Shown here: piece after piece, positions 56,674-64,000 of the stretch
How positions within the stretch are numbered: the first letter of the stretch is position 1
How the letters are laid out: the number at the start of each line of letters is the position of its first letter
Origin: Ketobacter sp.
GTDB lineage: Bacteria > Pseudomonadota > Gammaproteobacteria > Pseudomonadales > Ketobacteraceae
Assembly: GCF_003671495.1 (NCBI RefSeq)
Contig: NZ_RCHN01000018.1
Location: 27,772 to 91,771 of the forward strand
DNA length: 64,000 nucleotides
Reading direction: 5' to 3'
Notes under the pieces: model-generated
Seen by the model: the letters and a program-made list of their open reading frames with translations, nothing else
The model's database searches: none
What the model was told of the DNA's origin: nothing
Position numbers and translations under genes: made by a program

Positions 56674-57612
56674 GTGACGACAGCCAGCATGGTGGGTTCA
56701 CCGCAACACCAGTCCCTGATTCAGGGCATCCTCAAATGGGCCGATGGCCAGGGTATGTCGGAGAGCGCCCTGCCCGGGTTGCAGTTGTACCGGGCGGACG
56801 AGCCCACCGCCACCTGCAGTTCCACCGTCTATGATCCCAGCATTGCGTTCCTGATCCAGGGCGGCAAAACCGTGCAGCTGGGGGATCGGGAGATCGTCTA
56901 CGACGAGCTGACCTACCTCACCACCAGTGTCTCGCTGCCGGTGTTGGGCCATGTGGTGGAGGCGTCTCCGGACCGCCCTTATCTGGCCATGAAACTGGTG
57001 TTCAGCCCCCAGGAGATCGCCGATCTGGTGCTGCAGGCTCAACTGGTGGATGTTCCGGAATGCGATGAGGCCTCGATGTGCAATTGCGGTCTGCAGGTGG
57101 CCCATCTGGAACCGGACCTGCTGGATGCCCTGGCCCGCCTGCTGGGCCTGCTGGATCGCCCCCAGGACATCGCGGTGCTTGGCCCCCTGTTCCGGCGCGA
57201 AGTGCTGTATCGGGTATTGATGGGGGAGCTGGGGCTGCGCATGCGCAAGTTCGCCATGGTGGATCACCAGGCCAGCCGCGTGTCGCGGGTCATCGCCATC
57301 CTCAAGGACCGGTTTACGGAACCCTTACGGGTGAAAGAGCTGGCGGATGCGGTGAACATGAGCGAATCGGCCCTGTTCCGCAGTTTCAAGGACGTCACCC
57401 GCATGTCACCGCTGCAGTTCCAGAAGCGGCTGCGCCTGTATGAGGCCCGGCGCCTGATGCTGGGTGAAGGACTGGAGGCGGCCACCGCCAGTTTCCGGGT
57501 GGGCTACGAAAGCCCTTCCCATTTCAGCCGCGAGTACAGCCGCTTGTTCGGTGCCTCGCCGCGCTCTGATGTGCTGCGGCAACGGGCGGAACAGCTTAAG
57601 TCCCTTGGCTAA
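56674..57612 (+). CDS. AraC-family regulator with AraC_N domain
   Basis: A 312-residue transcription factor. Residues about 30-180 are an AraC_N ligand domain (IAFLIQGGKTVQLGDREIVYDELTYL, PYLAMKLVFSPQEI), and about 205-305 the two helix-turn-helix motifs (LRVKELADAVNMSESALFRSFK and VGYESPSHFSREYSRLFG). The start used is GTG at 56674; the longer reading from 56602 passes into the promoter region. It is divergent to the RND operon and likely controls it and itself through the repeated sites in the gap. Confidence 0.88.
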   Translation: MTTASMVGSPQHQSLIQGILKWADGQGMSESALPGLQLYRADEPTATCSSTVYDPSIAFLIQGGKTVQLGDREIVYDELTYLTTSVSLPVLGHVVEASPDRPYLAMKLVFSPQEIADLVLQAQLVDVPECDEASMCNCGLQVAHLEPDLLDALARLLGLLDRPQDIAVLGPLFRREVLYRVLMGELGLRMRKFAMVDHQASRVSRVIAILKDRFTEPLRVKELADAVNMSESALFRSFKDVTRMSPLQFQKRLRLYEARRLMLGEGLEAATASFRVGYESPSHFSREYSRLFGASPRSDVLRQRAEQLKSLG

Positions 57613-57695
57613 AGCGGGTGGGCTGAAACAGGTGGGCTGAATCAAGCGGGCGGATGAGCAGGATTAAAAAAAGTGCCTGAGGGGGTTCAGTACCG

Positions 57696-58406
57696 TTACT
57701 GCTGATTCTGTTGCTGATTCTGTTTCTGTAGCTGCTCTTGGTCCTGCCAGCGCTGTTGCAAGCGGAGCACCGGCTCCGCAAAGTGTTGCTCCAGAAACGC
57801 CACCTGCAGAATGCGATCGGTGCGAAAGTGGCGAAACGCCTGCCGCAGTTCACACCAACCCACCAACAGCCGGGTGTGCTGAAAATAGGCCACTGCGATG
57901 GGCCACAGGGTGCGCTCGCTCACCCGCTGGGCCTGATCCTGATAGCGGATACGAATGCACTTCTGCTGGCGAATCCACTCCCGCACCCGGGCCACGTCGA
58001 CGCTGTCCGCCGGCGCCGGTTCCTGGGCCGCCACCATCATGGTGAGGTCCGCCAGGATCGGCTGCAAATGCGGGGGGATCACCGCCTCCAGCTTGGCCAG
58101 CAGATCCCGTGCACCCCGGGCCAGGGAGGCGTCCCCCTGGGTGGCCAGCCAACGGGCCCCCAGCACCGCCGCTTCCAGCTCCGTTGCCGACAACATCAGC
58201 GGCGGCAGGTCATAGCCTTCCTCCAACACATAACCGATGCCCGCCTCACCGCGAATGGGCACCCGTTGCGCCATCAGATCGGCGATGTCCCGATACACTG
58301 TGCGCACCGAGGTTTCCAGCTCCGCCGCCAACTGCGCCGCGGTGGCCGGTCGCTTGCGGGAGCGCAAAATCTGAATCAACTGGAACAACCGGTCCGTGGG
58401 TCGCAT
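57696..58406 (-). CDS. HTH-WYL (YafY-type) transcriptional regulator
   Basis: A 236-residue regulator with an N-terminal HTH (MRPTDRLFQLIQILRSR, LAAELETSVRTVYRDIADLMAQ) and a WYL-like C-terminal domain (about 130-215, IRIRYQDQ, TLWPIAVAYFQHTRLLVGWC). A Gln-rich tail ends the protein. The start at 58406 was preferred over a reading 20 codons longer. It lies 17 bases after the convergent-direction GST gene on the same strand and may be in one unit with it. Confidence 0.87.
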   Translation of the reverse strand: MRPTDRLFQLIQILRSRKRPATAAQLAAELETSVRTVYRDIADLMAQRVPIRGEAGIGYVLEEGYDLPPLMLSATELEAAVLGARWLATQGDASLARGARDLLAKLEAVIPPHLQPILADLTMMVAAQEPAPADSVDVARVREWIRQQKCIRIRYQDQAQRVSERTLWPIAVAYFQHTRLLVGWCELRQAFRHFRTDRILQVAFLEQHFAEPVLRLQQRWQDQEQLQKQNQQQNQQ

Positions 58407-58423
58407 GGGTTCCTCGTTTCCTG

Positions 58424-59014
58424 TTAGGTTGCTGCGGTCTCCAGCGCCAGCATCCGTTGATACCACGGCGCTGTGTGCCCGCTGACGGCGATGTCGGCGT
58501 AACCCAGCTGGGTAATATTGGAGGCCACCGACAGGTCCGCAATGGTGGGGGTGTCCCCGGCCAGAAAGGCGGAATCCGCCAGGGCCTGCTCCAGAATCGC
58601 CAGTCGCTCCGGCAGGGCCTGCCGCCCCCGGGCAATAACCTGGGGATCACCCTGATCGCCCAAAAACACCGAGTGCAGCACAATGTCCACCACCGTGGGG
58701 GCCAGGCGGCACTGGTTCCAATCCAGCCACTGATCCACCCGGGCCCGTTGCCGGGCAGGCCGCGGATACCAGGCATCCAGATTATGTTGCTCGCACAGGT
58801 AGCGCAAGATGGCATTGGATTCCCACAGGCGGAAATCCCCCTGCTCCAGCACCGGCACCTGATGGTTGGGATTGCGGGCCAGAAACGCCGGGGCGGCGTG
58901 CTCCCCCTCATCCATGGCCACGTGTTGAAGTTGATAGGGAATCCCCGCCAGCTCCATAAGGGACACCACCCGGCGGGCGTGTTGGGAATGCGGGAAATGA
59001 TAAAGCGTGTACAT
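58424..59014 (-). CDS. glutathione S-transferase
   Basis: A 196-residue GST. The N-terminal thioredoxin-like part has YHFPHSQHARRVVSLMELAGIPY, PNHQVPVLEQGDFRLWESNAIL with the cis-Pro and the Glu-Ser glutathione pocket. The C-terminal helical part includes FLAGDTPTIADLSVAS, the usual N-capping Asp. It probably conjugates or reduces electrophiles with glutathione. It lies upstream of the WYL regulator with 17 bases between. Confidence 0.92.
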   Translation of the reverse strand: MYTLYHFPHSQHARRVVSLMELAGIPYQLQHVAMDEGEHAAPAFLARNPNHQVPVLEQGDFRLWESNAILRYLCEQHNLDAWYPRPARQRARVDQWLDWNQCRLAPTVVDIVLHSVFLGDQGDPQVIARGRQALPERLAILEQALADSAFLAGDTPTIADLSVASNITQLGYADIAVSGHTAPWYQRMLALETAAT

Positions 59015-59095
59015 GGTGTGAGCTCCTGATCGATGTGTATTGACCAGAACAGACTACCAGGGGGCTGCTGACAGCCTGCTGTCAGGGGTGTTCGT

Positions 59096-59192
59096 CTGTT
59101 AACACCCCCTCTGTTAACGCCCACAGTGTCTTTATTACCAGGCTCACTGGAATCACTGCGTAAGGACTCTGTACCGTCATGGGCGATGACTC
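59096..59192 (+). repeat. 97-bp direct repeat, copy 1
   Basis: This segment matches 60114-60210 at 95 of 97 bases (offset 1018). It contains the rhs leader and the first codons (ATGGGCGATGACTC). In copy 1 the reading runs off into unrelated sequence after five codons. Confidence 0.92.
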
Positions 59193-59292
59193 TTCTCCGA
59201 GTGTAAATTTGTGTAGAAGCTGTCTGCATAGATTCGTCATAGGGCAGGTTAATGTATATACGCACCAAGAATTGCTTTCAAATCGTTCTTAG
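59179..59292 (+). pseudogene. decapitated rhs start (37-codon fragment)
   Basis: From the ATG in repeat copy 1 the frame reads MGDDSS as in the rhs gene at 60197, then departs (PSVNLCRSCLHR) and stops at 59290-59292. The rest of the rhs body is missing here. It is a remnant of a second rhs copy or a promoter/start duplication, and overlaps the start of the GIN gene. Confidence 0.6.
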
Positions 59293-60007
59293 TCTGTGCT
59301 TGGTTCTTTGCATGGTAAACGCTCAAGCTGATCAGGTTGAAGGTAATGGCATATTGCAGGGATTCGACGTTTCTATTGCCTCATTTCATACGCTCGTTGT
59401 TGACGGACCATTCCATTTGAGTCTGTCGAACAGAACCTCCGCAGGATGTAATAACATTCAGCTCGCTTCGGATGAAAATTTGGTGAAGTCCGTGTTAGTA
59501 AAGCAGGAGGGTGGTGTCGTGACTTTGTCCACTAAGCAGCCGGTATTGCCGAGTGCAAGAATAAGTGTATCGCTCGATTGCAATAATTTGCGAGTCATTG
59601 AAATCTCAAATTATGCAAGTGGTCATGTTCATGCAACTAAAGGCACATCGCTGAACGTTGTTTGTGAGAATGCATACTTTGCTGTCTCTGGTCATCCTAA
59701 CAAGGTAACGGCAAGGCTGGTGAATAGTGGGGTAATTAGCTTGCTGTCTGTAGGGGGCATGGATAGAGCTGATTTGCAGGTTATTAATGGTGGCTTTATC
59801 TATACATTAGAGCCAGCTGAGCATGTTGAATTTTCTGCATCAGGTGTTGGTGAAATCCATATTTATCGACCAGGGTATAAAAAGAATACGTACAAGAGAA
59901 TTCAGCCTGGCATTTACGAGCGCGCAATAGGGTTTGACGATATTGCATCAAATTCCAACCGTATGAAATTCAGAGATTGGGGTAGAGCAAGGGAGAGGAT
60001 GCGCTAA
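59252..60007 (+). CDS. exported GIN-domain (DUF2807) protein, low GC
   Basis: A 251-residue protein with a signal peptide (about 1-26, LSLCLVLCMVNAQA) and a beta-helix-like DUF2807/GIN region (FHTLVVDGPFHLSLSNRT, LDCNNLRVIEISNYAS, EFSASGVGEIHIY). The role of such proteins is not established; some are called head GIN or adhesin-like. GGGCAGG lies about eight bases before the ATG. Sampled lines run from about a third to half G+C, clearly below its neighbours, so it was probably acquired. It sits between two copies of the rhs start repeat and could be the immunity or accessory gene left from a displaced rhs module. Confidence 0.65.
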   Translation: MYIRTKNCFQIVLSLCLVLCMVNAQADQVEGNGILQGFDVSIASFHTLVVDGPFHLSLSNRTSAGCNNIQLASDENLVKSVLVKQEGGVVTLSTKQPVLPSARISVSLDCNNLRVIEISNYASGHVHATKGTSLNVVCENAYFAVSGHPNKVTARLVNSGVISLLSVGGMDRADLQVINGGFIYTLEPAEHVEFSASGVGEIHIYRPGYKKNTYKRIQPGIYERAIGFDDIASNSNRMKFRDWGRARERMR

Positions 60008-60113
60008 ACTCGGCCTCATTCGCTCTGTCGGTGTGCACATAGCATTGACCTGGAAGCAGCAGGCATATTTGTAAAGAAATAATACAAAATGGCTTGCCCC
60101 GTTTAACTCCCCA

Positions 60114-60210
60114 CTGTTATCACCCCCTCTGTTAACGCCCACAGTGTCTTTATTACCAGGCTCACTGGAATCACTGCGTAAGGACTCTGTACCGTCATGG
60201 GCGACGACTC
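60114..60210 (+). repeat. 97-bp direct repeat, copy 2
   Basis: Second copy of the repeat at 59096-59192, with differences at 60120 and 60205. It includes the leader of the intact rhs gene and its ATG at 60197. Confidence 0.92.
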
Positions 60211-63200
60211 ATCCAAACCCTCCCAATCGGCCGCCACCCAGGCACCCACAACACAGGCCCGCACGCCCTCGTGCCGCACCGCCGATCACTGGATTGATCT
60301 GCAGTACGTCTATGACGACCTGTACAGCACCCCCGTGTCGGACATGCCCTTCGAGGTCACCTGCAAGCGGGACGAGTCCATCAAAGTGCGCGGTACCACC
60401 GATGCCGAGGGCAAAGCCCATGTGGAAGGCCTGATTCCTGGCCCCGTCGACATCGACTTCAACCCGGATTCCGACGCCGCCGACCGCCAGCAGGCCCAGC
60501 AGATCCGCCAGGAAATGAAGCAGACCCTGGACAGCGTCATCGCCGGCATCCAGCAGGATGCGGTGTACAAAGAGCAGGCCTGGCAGGACACCCCCGACGT
60601 CATGAAGGGCGTGATCTACGCCGGGGCCGCCGCCCAGGGCGTGTGGGATGGCGCCACCGAGTTCGTGGATTTCATCGGTGAGGCCGCCGCCATTCTGGCC
60701 AAGATGGGCATGGCCTATGCCGACGTGTGGGGGTGCATCGTCAGCGGCGACATCAAAGCCCTGGAAATGAAACTGGAACAGGCCCGGGAAAACGGCGCCG
60801 AAATGGCCGACAGCGCCGTGGAAACCTTCGAAAACCTGTTCCTGCTGCTTTCGGACGAAGAAGTGCGGGACATGCTCTATGACTTCCCCGAGCGCTACTG
60901 GGATGCCCACCACAGCGTGGATCAGGTGTACATGGCCGGGTCTGCGGGTAGCGACCTGGTGGTGGGGATCGTACTGGGGGCCCTCACCGGGGGGGCCGGC
61001 GCCGCCGCCATGGGGGCCAAGGCCCTGGCCAAAGGCGGCAAAGCCGTGCAAAAGGTCATGGAGCTGATGGAAAAACTGGTACCCATCCTAAAACGGGTGA
61101 AAGGCAAACTCAGCTTTAACGGCACCACCAAAAGCCCCAAAAAAGCCACCCTGCCGTCCGAGCGCTCCAACAACCCCCTTTCCAGCAAACACAGCGGCAA
61201 CAGCAACCAAACCGGCAAAAACCCCAACGGCGACGCCTGCCCCGCCAACGCCAACACCTGTGTTGCCGGCGAACCCATCAGCATGGTCACCGGCGAGGAA
61301 CTGCTGGAACAGGAAGACTTCACCCTGCCCGGCGTCATCCCCCTCACCTGGAAGCGCCTGTACCGCACCAGCAACCCCCGCAACCGGGGCCTGGGCCATG
61401 GCTGGACCTTCCCCACCTGCGAAACCCTGCAGATCGGCAACGACGCCATCCTCTACAACGATGCCGAAGGCCGCCAGATCACCCTGCCCATACCCGAGAT
61501 CGGCCAGTTCACCAGCAACAGCGCCGAAGGCCTGTTCCTGCACCGGGACTGGCACTCCGTGTTCTACCTCAAACAACCGGGCCAGCCGGACAAGCTCTTC
61601 ATCGGTAAGGACACGTTAAAACTCGCCGCCCTCATCGACACCGTGGGCAACCGCTGGGACTGCTTCTATAACGAGGCCAACCAACAGATCGAACGCATGG
61701 AAGCCAGCTGGGGCACTGTGCTGGAATTCCACAACAGCGACAAAGGCCTGATCCAATCCGTCCGTGAACTCACGGCGGAAGGTCACAAAACATTAGTCCG
61801 CTACCACTACAGCCCCGAACAAGACCTGATCGCCGTGGAAGACGCCGGTGGCGACGCCGAACGCTTCGCCTACCAGAACCACATCATCACCCAACGCACC
61901 CTGCGCACCGGCTTCAGCTTCTATTTCCAGTGGGATCAGCTAAACCCCCAAGCCCGCTGCCTGCGCCAATGGGGCGATGCTACGGGCCCCAGCTCTTCAA
62001 ACGAGCAAGCCCCCACATATGATTACCGCTTTGAGTGGAACCCAAAAAAACGCATCAGCCGCAGCATCGATTCCAACGGCGGCATCACCGAGGTGGAATA
62101 CAACCGCCGTGGCCAGGTCATCCGCGAAACCGACCCCATGGGCCACAGCACCCACTACGAGTACGACCGCAACGGCCGCAAAATCAAAACCATCGACGCC
62201 CTGGGCTTTGAACACCGCTTTTTTTACGACGACGTGGGCAACCTCACCGGCCAACTGGACAGCGCCGGTGGCGGCTTCACCCTGCTGTATGACCAGGAAC
62301 ACCGGCCCATCTGTTTTACCGATGCCGAGGGCAACAGCTGGGCGCGGGAATACAACGACAGCGGCCTGGTTCAGAAGACCATCGATGCCGAAGGCAATGA
62401 AACCCAATACTTCTACAACGAACTGGGCCTGCCGGAACTCATCATTGATGCAGCCGGACAAAAACAAATCCTCGCCTGGAGCCCCACCGGCCAACTGCTC
62501 ACCCGCGCCTTGCAAGGCAAGACTGGCGAAGTCGAACCCACACACTACCAATACGACGCCCAAGGCCACGTGGCTCAGGTACAACAGGGCCAGCAAACCA
62601 CCCGCTACCAGCACAATGCCAAGGGCGATGTCACCGCCATCCACTACCCCGATGGCAGCCGCGCCCAACTGGCCTACAACGCCAACCGCCAGCTCACCGC
62701 CTACACCGATCCACTGGGCCGTAAAACACGCTTTGAATACGACGGCCTGGCCCAGGTCACCCGCCGCATCGACCCCGCCGGCAACAGCCTGCACTACCAC
62801 TACGACCGCGAACGCAACCTGATCGGGCTCACCAACGAAAACGGCGAACACTACCAACTGAAATACGACGCCAACGAGCGCCTGATAGAAGAAGTCGGCT
62901 TTGACGGCCGCGTGCAGCAATACGAATACAACCCGCTGGGGCAGCTTACTGCTCATATTGAGGGGGAGCTCACCACACGCTTCGAACGCGACCCCATGGG
63001 TCGCCTGCTGCACAAACACACCCCGGATGGCTGCGACACCGTCTTTGGTTACGACAAGAATGGCCGCCTGGCCAGCGCCAGCAACAGCCAACGTACGCTT
63101 TCGTTTGGATATACCCCCAATGGCCAACTGCAAACCGAAACCCAGGATCAAGCCACCATCGAACACCGCTACGATCCGTTAGGCAACCGCATCGGCAGCT

Positions 63201-64000
63201 TGCTGCCCGGCGGCCAACAACTGGCCTATGAATACGACCCCTTCGGGCAATTCACTGCCCTGGATTACAACGGCCACCGCCTTACCCAACTGCAACGCAA
63301 CCGCCAGGGGCAGGAAACCGTCCGCACCCTGGGCAACCTCTACGCCGGATTCGACTACGATCCTGCGGGAAGGCTCACGCGCCATTGGGTTCAGGGCCAG
63401 GAAAGCCGCCAGGCCATCATTGACCGCCAATACCAATACGACGGCGCCGGCCGCCTAAGCCAAATCGACGACCTGCGCAAAGGCCAGATCCGCTACCACT
63501 ACGACGCGCTGGACCGCCTGCAAGCCGTGGAAGGCTACGCCCAGGAACAATTCGACTTTGATCCGGCGGGCAATATCCTGAGCCCCCACAGCGGGCAGGG
63601 CGGTGAGCAAACCAAAAACTCTTATCAAGCCCAAGGCAACCGCCTCGCCTTCCACGGCGACCGCCATTTCACCTACGATGCCCGCGGCAACCTCATCGAA
63701 GAACGCCGCGGCACCGGTGGCGCTTTGCAAACCCGCTACCACTACAACAGCCAGAACCAGCTCATCAAAGTGGAAAAGAGCGGCCAAACCGTCTCCTACG
63801 CCTACGACCCACTGGGCCGCCGCATCCGCAAACAGGACGAATTCGGCGAAACCACCTTCCTGTGGAACGGCGATGTTCTGCTCAGTGAGCAGCGCAACCG
63901 CATCGACAAGCTCTACCTGTACGAACCCAACAGCTTCAAGCCCCTGGCCTTTATCGAAAACAACCAGTGCTACTTCTACCACCTGGACCACCTGGGCACC
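60197..64000 (+). CDS. Rhs-family polymorphic toxin, N-terminal and core part (partial)
   Basis: The frame stays open for 1268 codons to the window edge. Residues about 1-300 are an N-terminal region with no PAAR motif seen and a hydrophobic Gly/Ala-rich stretch (VVGIVLGALTGGAGAAAMGA). Then comes a DUF6531 domain (GEPISMVTGEELLEQEDFTL, LTWKRLYRTSNPRNRGLGHGW) and many YD repeats (for example DPMGHSTHYEYDRNGRK, YDPLGRRIRK), forming the Rhs shell. The last residues YHLDHLGT are the core's conserved end, so the toxin tip and immunity gene lie just outside. AAGGA lies about 13 bases before the ATG, a loose spacing. The secretion route is unknown. Confidence 0.9.
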   Translation, partial: MGDDSSKPSQSAATQAPTTQARTPSCRTADHWIDLQYVYDDLYSTPVSDMPFEVTCKRDESIKVRGTTDAEGKAHVEGLIPGPVDIDFNPDSDAADRQQAQQIRQEMKQTLDSVIAGIQQDAVYKEQAWQDTPDVMKGVIYAGAAAQGVWDGATEFVDFIGEAAAILAKMGMAYADVWGCIVSGDIKALEMKLEQARENGAEMADSAVETFENLFLLLSDEEVRDMLYDFPERYWDAHHSVDQVYMAGSAGSDLVVGIVLGALTGGAGAAAMGAKALAKGGKAVQKVMELMEKLVPILKRVKGKLSFNGTTKSPKKATLPSERSNNPLSSKHSGNSNQTGKNPNGDACPANANTCVAGEPISMVTGEELLEQEDFTLPGVIPLTWKRLYRTSNPRNRGLGHGWTFPTCETLQIGNDAILYNDAEGRQITLPIPEIGQFTSNSAEGLFLHRDWHSVFYLKQPGQPDKLFIGKDTLKLAALIDTVGNRWDCFYNEANQQIERMEASWGTVLEFHNSDKGLIQSVRELTAEGHKTLVRYHYSPEQDLIAVEDAGGDAERFAYQNHIITQRTLRTGFSFYFQWDQLNPQARCLRQWGDATGPSSSNEQAPTYDYRFEWNPKKRISRSIDSNGGITEVEYNRRGQVIRETDPMGHSTHYEYDRNGRKIKTIDALGFEHRFFYDDVGNLTGQLDSAGGGFTLLYDQEHRPICFTDAEGNSWAREYNDSGLVQKTIDAEGNETQYFYNELGLPELIIDAAGQKQILAWSPTGQLLTRALQGKTGEVEPTHYQYDAQGHVAQVQQGQQTTRYQHNAKGDVTAIHYPDGSRAQLAYNANRQLTAYTDPLGRKTRFEYDGLAQVTRRIDPAGNSLHYHYDRERNLIGLTNENGEHYQLKYDANERLIEEVGFDGRVQQYEYNPLGQLTAHIEGELTTRFERDPMGRLLHKHTPDGCDTVFGYDKNGRLASASNSQRTLSFGYTPNGQLQTETQDQATIEHRYDPLGNRIGSLLPGGQQLAYEYDPFGQFTALDYNGHRLTQLQRNRQGQETVRTLGNLYAGFDYDPAGRLTRHWVQGQESRQAIIDRQYQYDGAGRLSQIDDLRKGQIRYHYDALDRLQAVEGYAQEQFDFDPAGNILSPHSGQGGEQTKNSYQAQGNRLAFHGDRHFTYDARGNLIEERRGTGGALQTRYHYNSQNQLIKVEKSGQTVSYAYDPLGRRIRKQDEFGETTFLWNGDVLLSEQRNRIDKLYLYEPNSFKPLAFIENNQCYFYHLDHLGT

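Noticed and set aside
60209..61051. 280-codon minus-strand open frame at the rhs start
   Set aside because: Antisense to the rhs N-terminal region; Gly/His-rich with no motif.
61997..63166. 389-codon minus-strand open frame, and a 281-codon plus-strand frame at 61977-62822
   Set aside because: Both are out-of-frame shadows of the continuous rhs reading, which shows clear YD repeats.

Overview
The window is about 64 kb of chromosome from a high-GC gammaproteobacterium. The evidence is the conserved block def-fmt-rsmB-trkA-trkH facing a LysM gene, dprA-purE-tsaC-hemF-aroE, prlC followed directly by a YheV-type gene, and TonB receptors, an RND pump and ZnuABC. Gene content (long-chain type acyl-CoA dehydrogenase, RhlG-like reductase, PhoX, phytase, sulfatase, a RoxA-like di-haem cytochrome) suggests a marine or lipid-using member of the Pseudomonadales/Oceanospirillales (Alcanivorax-like); that placement is inference. 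No rRNA, tRNA, CRISPR array, insertion sequence or prophage was seen.

Layout. 1-4.3 kb: 3' end of a beta-propeller phytase, a TolQ/TolR-like proton channel pair, a TonB-type transducer with a TolA-like coiled coil, and the alkaline phosphatase PhoX; together a phosphorus-acquisition island. 4.4-7.1 kb: acyl-CoA dehydrogenase, FCD-type GntR regulator and RhlG-like SDR, with a perfect 12-bp palindrome just before the first gene. 7.3-9.3 kb: two tandem bacteriohemerythrins converging on a GAF-GGDEF diguanylate cyclase. 9.4-15.2 kb: minus-strand operon def-fmt-rsmB-trkA-trkH. 15.4-23.1 kb: plus-strand LysM protein, GAF-PAS-GGDEF-EAL protein, dprA, purE, tsaC, hemF, aroE. 23.1-28.0 kb: TonB-dependent receptor, a lipoprotein resembling clan GH-A hydrolases, and a formylglycine sulfatase.

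28.2-42.8 kb: mgtE shares its stop bases with a convergent giant M4 metalloprotease carrying four repeats of about 800 bp; then a DUF1499 lipoprotein, a porin-like protein with a small PstS-like protein, a DUF5765 membrane protein, the di-haem cytochrome with a clear terminator, prlC and the YheV-like gene. 42.7-44.9 kb: a stand-alone DsbD-alpha-like protein, a redoxin and a small outer-membrane barrel. 44.9-51.9 kb: zinc region with znuC-znuB leading a four-gene operon, an ExeM/NucH-type nuclease, and znuA. 51.8-59.0 kb: RND pump and adaptor with a divergent AraC_N regulator and an 18-bp repeated candidate operator, then a WYL regulator and a glutathione S-transferase. 59.1-64.0 kb: an Rhs locus. 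A 97-bp repeat that includes the rhs start codon occurs twice, flanking a low-GC exported GIN-domain gene; the intact rhs gene stays open to the window edge, so its toxin tip lies outside.

Most housekeeping calls are secure. The points most worth following are the phosphate island with its own energizer, the rhs repeat arrangement, the two palindromic or repeated operator candidates, and the zinc importer operon that includes a glutamate-synthase-like flavoprotein.
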